From the NCBI RefSeq assembly GCF_947499065.1, contig NZ_CANMMT010000005.1, positions 1 to 64,000 on the forward strand: a DNA stretch of 64,000 nucleotides. Reading direction: 5' to 3'. Every line of letters starts with the position of its first letter. Position 1 is the first letter of the stretch. The notes beneath the pieces were generated by a model. That model was not told the origin of the DNA. It made no database searches and saw nothing but the letters and a program-made list of their open reading frames with translations. Shown piece after piece: positions 58,138-64,000 of the stretch. The DNA comes from an uncultured Tenacibaculum sp. Its GTDB lineage: Bacteria; Bacteroidota; Bacteroidia; Flavobacteriales; Flavobacteriaceae. A program made the translations under genes and the position numbers.

Positions 58138-58938
58138 ATGTCTAAAGTTATATTTATAACAGGAGCTTCTTCTGGAATAGGAAAATCAATTGCCACTTAT
58201 TTACATACAAAAGGATATACTGTTTATGGTACTAGTAGGGATCCTGATAAGTTAACACTATCATTTAAAATGGTTGCTTTAGACGTTACTGATGAAGTTT
58301 CGATACAAAGCGCAATAGCTAAAGTAGTTGCTGAAGAAGGTAAGATTGATGTATTGATTAATAATGCAGGGAAAGGAATTACGGGACCTATTGAAGATAC
58401 ACCAACTAGTGAAATGCGTTCTAATTTTGAAACTAACTTTTTTGGTGCTATTGAAGTAATGAAAGCTGTTTTGCCAACTATGAGGAAGCAGAAAAACGGA
58501 TTAATTATCAATACTACTTCTATTGCTGGATATATGGGATTACCATTTAGAGGAATTTACTCAGCAAGTAAAGGAGCTTTAGAATTGGTTACAGAAGCCT
58601 TGAGTATGGAGGTAAAACAATTTGGTATTCGAGTAGTGAATGCTGCACCTGGTGATTTTGCTACCAATATAGCAGCAGGAAGATATCATACACCAGTATT
58701 TGAAGAGTCTGCTTACAAGAAAAAATATGCCGAAAACTTAGCGTTAATGGATGAACATGTAGACTCTGGTGCTGATCCATTAATTATGGCAAAGGCAATT
58801 CATCAAATTATAGAGAATAAAAATCCAAGAATACATTATAAAATTGGAGGCTTTATGGAGAAGTTTTCTATTGTGTTGAAACGAATTCTACCTGATAAAG
58901 TATATGAAAAATTGTTAATGAACCATTATAAGTTATGA
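58138..58938 (+). CDS. Short-chain dehydrogenase/reductase
   Basis: VIFITGASSGIGKSIATYLHTKG, VLINNAGKGITGPIE, YSASKGALELVTEALS; start refined from 58099. Confidence 0.93.
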   Translation: MSKVIFITGASSGIGKSIATYLHTKGYTVYGTSRDPDKLTLSFKMVALDVTDEVSIQSAIAKVVAEEGKIDVLINNAGKGITGPIEDTPTSEMRSNFETNFFGAIEVMKAVLPTMRKQKNGLIINTTSIAGYMGLPFRGIYSASKGALELVTEALSMEVKQFGIRVVNAAPGDFATNIAAGRYHTPVFEESAYKKKYAENLALMDEHVDSGADPLIMAKAIHQIIENKNPRIHYKIGGFMEKFSIVLKRILPDKVYEKLLMNHYKL

Positions 58939-59600
58939 GAATAGTTATTACAGTAGTATTATTTTGGTGTTCTTTAACGACTTCTGCACAAGATATAGAA
59001 GGAAAGTGGTTAATGAAGCTTGGAAATAGTCTTGATGTAAATTCAGATCCAAGTGTTAGTATTATAGAGTTTAAGAAAGGAACTGTAAAATTTTATGGTT
59101 TTGATAGTTCGTTATCAATAATAGATCAAAGACGTTATTCGACTGTCAAGGATAGCATAAAAATTTATTATGATAAACAAACTGTAGAGAGGCCTTATCG
59201 ATTTATTAAAGAAAATATGCTTGAGGTAGATTATGAGATTGATAATAATGGAAAAAAGTCTGTTTTTTCCATACGCTATGTGAAAATAATTCCTACGATT
59301 ACCAAATTAACAAAAGAAGAAATAGAGAATAATGTATATGGAACTAGTTTAGGTGTTGTTAAGTTTGATAAAGACCTTGAGAAATATAGAGAAGAAATAA
59401 AAAAAGAAAACTTAGACTTTTTTAACGAAAGATTTTTTGTTCAAAAAATAGATGAAACTTTTGTGATTTCTGAATATAGTGCAGGGAGAATAAATGGTGT
59501 AACATTAATTAAGAAGGTAGATTCTAAAGAAATGATTTTGTGTGGAGTTCATTCAGATTCTGGTGAAATGGTTTTGAAAAATATGAATAGTAAAAATTAA
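58935..59600 (+). CDS. Secreted hypothetical protein
   Basis: Signal peptide; overlaps the SDR stop by 4 bp (ATGA-type coupling). Confidence 0.6.
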   Translation: MRIVITVVLFWCSLTTSAQDIEGKWLMKLGNSLDVNSDPSVSIIEFKKGTVKFYGFDSSLSIIDQRRYSTVKDSIKIYYDKQTVERPYRFIKENMLEVDYEIDNNGKKSVFSIRYVKIIPTITKLTKEEIENNVYGTSLGVVKFDKDLEKYREEIKKENLDFFNERFFVQKIDETFVISEYSAGRINGVTLIKKVDSKEMILCGVHSDSGEMVLKNMNSKN

Positions 59601-59636
59601 ATATTTACGAGTAGTAATAAATTACATTAAGGTAAG

Positions 59637-59644
59637 TATCTTTG
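59637..59644 (+). promoter_or_regulatory. -7 element (TATCTTTG) upstream of fsa
   Basis: TAnnTTTG ~50 bp before the ATG at 59693. Confidence 0.5.
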
Positions 59645-59692
59645 TCCTTTAAATAGTTTTATAATAGAACACAACTTTTTAAATTTATATAA

Positions 59693-60346
59693 ATGAAATT
59701 TTTTATTGATACAGCTAATTTAGATCAAATTAGAGAGGCACAAGCTTTAGGAATTTTAGATGGAGTAACTACAAACCCATCTTTAATGGCTAAAGAAGGA
59801 ATTACTGGAGAGGAAAACATAATCAATCACTACAAAGCTATTTGTGATATTGTTGATGGTGATGTTTCTGCTGAGGTTATTTCTACTGATTTTGAAGGAA
59901 TGGTAAAGGAAGGTGAAGCATTAGCTGCTTTAAATCCACAGATTGTGGTAAAGTTACCAATGATTAAAGATGGTGTAAAAGCTTGTAAATATTTTTCTGA
60001 TAAAGGAATTAAAACGAATGTAACATTAGTGTTTTCTGCAGGTCAAGCATTATTAGCTGCTAAAGCAGGTGCTACTTATGTTTCTCCATTTATTGGTCGT
60101 TTAGATGATATTTCTACAGATGGATTAAACTTAATCGAAGAAATCCGCATGATTTATGATAACTACATGTTTGATACTGAGATTTTAGCTGCATCTGTAC
60201 GTCATACAATGCATATTATCGATTGTGCTAAAGTAGGATCTGATGTAATGACAGGACCTTTAAGTGCAATTGAAGGATTGTTAAAGCACCCTTTAACTGA
60301 TATCGGTTTAGCTAAGTTTTTAGCAGATTATAAAAAAGGAAATTAA
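59693..60346 (+). CDS. fsa: Fructose-6-phosphate aldolase / transaldolase-like
   Basis: MKFFIDTANLDQIREAQALGILDGVTTNPSLMAKEG, VKLPMIKDGVKACK, TNVTLVFSAGQALLAAKAGATYVSPFIGRLDD. Confidence 0.94.
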   Translation: MKFFIDTANLDQIREAQALGILDGVTTNPSLMAKEGITGEENIINHYKAICDIVDGDVSAEVISTDFEGMVKEGEALAALNPQIVVKLPMIKDGVKACKYFSDKGIKTNVTLVFSAGQALLAAKAGATYVSPFIGRLDDISTDGLNLIEEIRMIYDNYMFDTEILAASVRHTMHIIDCAKVGSDVMTGPLSAIEGLLKHPLTDIGLAKFLADYKKGN

Positions 60347-60368
60347 TCAACATTGTTGATTTTATTAT

Positions 60369-60409
60369 AAAATGTCATTTTAAAGTTTTTGCTTTAGAAT
60401 GACATTTTT
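60369..60409 (+). terminator. Rho-independent terminator downstream of fsa
   Basis: aaaatgtcattttaaag...ctttagaatgacattttt. Confidence 0.75.
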
Positions 60410-60420
60410 AAACTAAAAGA

Positions 60421-62088
60421 ATGTTCCCAAAAAAAGAACTCGCACAATTAGTAGTTACAGCTTGTAATCAATTTGAAATTGATACAGTTGTTATATCGCC
60501 AGGATCAAGAAATGCTCCGTTAACTATTGGGTTTTCAAATCACCCTAACATAGAAGCATTAAGTGTTGTTGATGAGCGGTGTGCTGCTTTTTTTGCTATG
60601 GGAATCGCCCAGCAAAAACAAAAGCCTGTTGTAATTGTTTGTTCATCAGGTTCGGCATTGCTAAATTATTATCCAGCCATTGCTGAAGCGTTTTACAGTA
60701 ACATTCCTTTAGTTGTAATTTCTGCTGATAGACCTAAACATTTAATTGATATAGGAGATGGTCAAACCATTCGTCAAGAAAATGTTTTTGACAATCATAT
60801 TTTATATTCTGCAAACTTGATTGACGAAGAGCATCAGCTAGAAAATAATACAACGTTATTAATTAATGCTTTAGAAACTGCTGTTTCTAAAAAAGGCCCT
60901 GTACATATTAATGTGCCATTTGATGAGCCTTTATATGAAACGGTTGAAATATTAAAGTCCTTTGATTTTCCTGATAACACTTTAAATACAGTTACAGAGT
61001 TAAAAAGTGATTATCAACAATTAATAACGACCTGGGAAACTACTGCTAAAAAAATGATTTTAGTAGGTAGTAATTTTCCAGATACAGATTTACAGAATGT
61101 TTTAGATGAGTTGATTGAAGATGAAACTGTTGTAGTTTTAACAGAAACAACTTCAAACTTATACAATCCGAAGTTTATCAATTCTATAGATAAACTTATT
61201 TTTCCTTTAGATGCTACTGCGTTTTTAGATTTGCAGCCTGAAGTCTTAGTAACTTTAGGTGGAATGGTTATTTCTAAAAAAATCAAGCAGCTTTTAAGGA
61301 AGCATCAACCTGCAGCGCATTGGCATATTGATGAATTGAGAGCAATGAATACTTATCATTGTTTGTCAGAACACATAAAAGAAAAACCAGTTTCTTTTTT
61401 AAGAAAATTATTAGCAACTGAAAAAGGCTTATCTCGAAATGAAGAGGTATCTTATCAAAATAAATGGTTGACTAAAAATCAAGATCGTTCAATAAAGCAT
61501 AAAGAGTATTTAGCGAATACTGAATATTCAGACTTAAAAGTTTTTGAGGCTGTTTTAAAAGCGATACCAGATAACTCGCAACTTCAAATAAGTAATAGTT
61601 CTACTATTAGATATTCGCAGTTGTTTAATTTAAATCCGACTTTACAAGTATTTTGTAATAGAGGAACGAGTGGTATTGATGGAAGTACAAGTACTGCTAT
61701 TGGAGCTGCTTATGCCCATAAGAATCAAACTACTTTTATAACAGGAGATTTGAGTTTTTTTTATGATAGTAATGCCTTATGGAATACTTGTATACCAAAT
61801 GATTTTAGAATTATTATTTTAAATAATGCAGGTGGTGGAATATTCCGATTTATACCAGGACCATTGACCACCAATGCAACTGAATATTTTGAAACTCCTC
61901 ACAATTTGACAGCAGAGCATTTAGCAAAGATGTTTAATTTTGAATATGTTTCAATAAAGGATTTGGAGGAGTTACATAATAACTTGCCTGCTTTTTATGC
62001 AGTATCAAATCAACCAAAAATAATGGAGGTTTTTACTCCTAAAGAAATTAATGATGTAGTTTTAAAGAACTATTTTAAAAACTTATAA
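60421..62088 (+). CDS. menD: 2-succinyl-5-enolpyruvyl-6-hydroxy-3-cyclohexene-1-carboxylate synthase
   Basis: VVISPGSRNAPLTIGFSNHP, VDERCAAFFAMGIAQQ, CSSGSALLNYYPAIAEAFYSNIPLVVISADRP, NRGTSGIDGSTSTAIGAA, NNAGGGIFRF. Confidence 0.96.
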   Translation: MFPKKELAQLVVTACNQFEIDTVVISPGSRNAPLTIGFSNHPNIEALSVVDERCAAFFAMGIAQQKQKPVVIVCSSGSALLNYYPAIAEAFYSNIPLVVISADRPKHLIDIGDGQTIRQENVFDNHILYSANLIDEEHQLENNTTLLINALETAVSKKGPVHINVPFDEPLYETVEILKSFDFPDNTLNTVTELKSDYQQLITTWETTAKKMILVGSNFPDTDLQNVLDELIEDETVVVLTETTSNLYNPKFINSIDKLIFPLDATAFLDLQPEVLVTLGGMVISKKIKQLLRKHQPAAHWHIDELRAMNTYHCLSEHIKEKPVSFLRKLLATEKGLSRNEEVSYQNKWLTKNQDRSIKHKEYLANTEYSDLKVFEAVLKAIPDNSQLQISNSSTIRYSQLFNLNPTLQVFCNRGTSGIDGSTSTAIGAAYAHKNQTTFITGDLSFFYDSNALWNTCIPNDFRIIILNNAGGGIFRFIPGPLTTNATEYFETPHNLTAEHLAKMFNFEYVSIKDLEELHNNLPAFYAVSNQPKIMEVFTPKEINDVVLKNYFKNL

Positions 62089-62089
62089 A

Positions 62090-62506
62090 ATGGAATTACA
62101 AGAAGGTGATAAAGTAGACTTAGTAATTGGTCAGCAAACTGCATTAGGATATACTGTTTTAATCGATGAAGAATATGAAGGCTTGTTATATAATAACGAA
62201 GTTTTTAAAGACTTAGAAGAAGGAATGAAAACAGTAGGTTATATTAAAAAGATTAGAGAAGACGAAAAAATAGATGTTTCTCTAAGACCTCAAGGTTTTA
62301 GAAATGTAATTGATTCGGATGCAGAAGTAGTTCTTCAGAAATTAGAAGAGAAAGGTTATTTAATGTTAACCGATAAAAGCTCACCAGAATCAATAAAATT
62401 CCGATTACAAATGAGTAAGAAAGCGTTTAAAAGAGCGGTAGGGAATTTATATAAAAGTAAAAAGATAGTTTTAAAAGAAGACAGAATAGAGTTGGTGAAG
62501 AAATAA
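62090..62506 (+). CDS. S1-like RNA-binding domain plus winged-helix protein (CvfB/YitL C-terminal-like)
   Basis: LGYTVLIDEEYEGLLYNNEVFKDLEEGMKTVGYIKKIREDEKIDVSLRPQG...FRLQMSKKAFKRAVGNLYKSKKIVLKEDRIEL. Confidence 0.82.
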   Translation: MELQEGDKVDLVIGQQTALGYTVLIDEEYEGLLYNNEVFKDLEEGMKTVGYIKKIREDEKIDVSLRPQGFRNVIDSDAEVVLQKLEEKGYLMLTDKSSPESIKFRLQMSKKAFKRAVGNLYKSKKIVLKEDRIELVKK

Positions 62507-62526
62507 ACCAATTAACATATAAAAAG

Positions 62527-62560
62527 AAAGCACGTCTAATTGACGTGCTTTTTTATTTTG
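62527..62560 (+). terminator. Rho-independent terminator
   Basis: aaagcacgtc-taatt-gacgtgctttttt. Confidence 0.85.
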
Positions 62561-62573
62561 AGTTGAGAAGAGA

Positions 62574-63821
62574 TTATTGTTTATCCTCTTCTTGTTTGTC
62601 TTCATTTTCTTGATCTTCTTCTGGAAGATCTTCAAGCGGTGCTTCTTTTGGTTGACTATCTTTTAAATCGTTTACACGTTTAATGTTTTCGTAAAAAGCA
62701 TTTGCATTTGGGTCAGAAGGATCCATTTTACCGTAAGCAGCTTTATAATAAAAATCTGCTTTTTCGTAGTCTTTACCAAGCTCATAATATTTACCTACGT
62801 AGAAATCACCAATATGAGAGTTTGGATATTTGATCATTACAAAATCACCTAATACTCTAAGGTAATCACCGTCTAATTTGTCTATAACAATTCCTTCAAT
62901 AGCAAAAATATCATCTAAACGAACATTTAAGTTAGTGCCATATAGATATTCAATGTCTAAATATTTTTGTTCTACATATTTGATAGCCTCTAAAGGTCCT
63001 AAATCTTTAATGTTATTATCAAATTCGTCTTTCGTAATTTTAGAATATATAGAAAACATTTTATCAAATGCTCTTGGAATAGTTTCACTAATAACAGATA
63101 AATGATTTGGTGCGTCTTTGAATTCATTAAAAGTAAAATGAAGGTTTTTAGCTTCAAAAGAAGATAGGTAAGTAGCTATCTGATTGTATCTATCGTCTAC
63201 TTCTTTTCTAATATACTTTTTATTGTTACTTGCGTAGAAAAAATATGAATTATCTACAGAAGCTAATCTTCCTAAAGAATAAGAAGCAATAGTATTTGCT
63301 GCTAATTCAGAAAAATTAGGAGTAATACATATATAAGAATTAAAAATAGGTTCTTGTGCTTTTAAGAAATGAGTAATAAAGTTACCTCCAATACCTTGAC
63401 CAACAATGGTCATAAAAGGAGAAGTTCTATAATTACCTTCCATATGAGGGATTAACTCTTTTTGTATAAAGTTGAAAAACTTAGTAGAGTGACTTGTTAA
63501 AGCATTGTTTGAAGGAATAATAGAAACATCTTTATTGTAAGAGTTTTTCATACCTATTCCAACTACAATTTGTTTAGGAGCCTTATCTACATTAGCATAT
63601 AGTTTAGCATTACCCACATATAAGTCGAAAAGATAACCATCACCTAAAACAATTGCCACAGGATAACTCATGGCTTCCTCTTTGTCATAATCTTTAGGAA
63701 TGTAAATTTTTACAATTCTATCTTTATTAAATTCTTTAGAATTAATCTTTTCAGTAATTACTTTTTGAGAAAAAAGCTGTAAACTGAATAATACGGTAAA
63801 TAAGAAAAATAGTTGTTTCAT
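62574..63821 (-). CDS. Secreted alpha/beta-hydrolase (esterase D-like) with C-terminal TPR-like region
   Basis: Signal peptide MKQLFFLFTVLFSLQLFSQ; IVLGDGYLFD..., MTIVGQGIGGNFITHFL; C-terminal acidic tail. Confidence 0.8.
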   Translation of the reverse strand: MKQLFFLFTVLFSLQLFSQKVITEKINSKEFNKDRIVKIYIPKDYDKEEAMSYPVAIVLGDGYLFDLYVGNAKLYANVDKAPKQIVVGIGMKNSYNKDVSIIPSNNALTSHSTKFFNFIQKELIPHMEGNYRTSPFMTIVGQGIGGNFITHFLKAQEPIFNSYICITPNFSELAANTIASYSLGRLASVDNSYFFYASNNKKYIRKEVDDRYNQIATYLSSFEAKNLHFTFNEFKDAPNHLSVISETIPRAFDKMFSIYSKITKDEFDNNIKDLGPLEAIKYVEQKYLDIEYLYGTNLNVRLDDIFAIEGIVIDKLDGDYLRVLGDFVMIKYPNSHIGDFYVGKYYELGKDYEKADFYYKAAYGKMDPSDPNANAFYENIKRVNDLKDSQPKEAPLEDLPEEDQENEDKQEEDKQ

Positions 63822-63875
63822 AAGGGAATATATTATATCGTTCAAATATAGAAAAGAAAAATAAAGTTATTATGT

Positions 63876-63883
63876 TATTTTTG
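63876..63883 (+). promoter_or_regulatory. -7 element (TATTTTTG) upstream of menB
   Basis: TAnnTTTG ~30 bp before the ATG at 63914. Confidence 0.5.
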
Positions 63884-63913
63884 CTTTGTTAATAACGAAA
63901 ATATTATTGAATT

Positions 63914-64000
63914 ATGATACAACCTCAATGGAAAGTTGCCAAAGAGTATGAAGATATTACTTATAAGAAATCGCATAACGTAGCTAGAATAGCGTTTAAC
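63914..64000 (+). CDS. menB: 1,4-dihydroxy-2-naphthoyl-CoA synthase, N-terminal part (3' partial)
   Basis: MIQPQWKVAKEYEDITYKKSHNVARIAFN... runs off the window end. Confidence 0.8.
   Translation, partial: MIQPQWKVAKEYEDITYKKSHNVARIAFN

Noticed and set aside
62574-63821. Considered MenH for the alpha/beta hydrolase between menD and menB
   Set aside because: Signal peptide, large size and esterase D-like organisation do not fit MenH.
1-64000. tRNA/rRNA genes, transposases, integrases, prophage modules
   Set aside because: No recognisable signatures were seen by reading; a tRNAscan/Infernal and ISfinder search would be needed to be certain.

Overview
AT-rich chromosomal window from a Bacteroidota genome, most likely Flavobacteriaceae (possibly Tenacibaculum/Polaribacter-like; taxon inferred from protein style, TAnnTTTG promoters and T9SS type-B/PorP architecture). 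It begins inside a TSP3-repeat T9SS type-B sorted protein followed by PorP/SprF and OmpA genes. A cluster of three signal-peptide TonB-C-domain proteins, a cyclophilin-FKBP fusion and a three-module beta-barrel protein come next. Housekeeping genes follow: prfC, idi, queD, manA, kdsB, ppx/gppA, sixA, pdxH, a TonB-dependent receptor and HAD hydrolases. An accessory region (about 27-45 kb) holds a nitroreductase/HxlR pair with a palindromic operator, a double-glycine-leader Cys-rich peptide, a pseudogene fragment, a noncoding array of ~21-bp repeats with a 63-bp higher-order period, a Crp/Fnr-GST operon in which two neighbouring proteins end in CxGxCG, VOC proteins and SUKH/DUF immunity-like proteins. 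The window ends with a xanthine dehydrogenase locus (xdhA/xdhB/xdhC), FRG-domain and M1 peptidase genes, fsa, menD and the start of menB. No tRNA, rRNA, CRISPR array, transposase or prophage was recognised. All assignments come from reading sequence and motifs; no database search was run.
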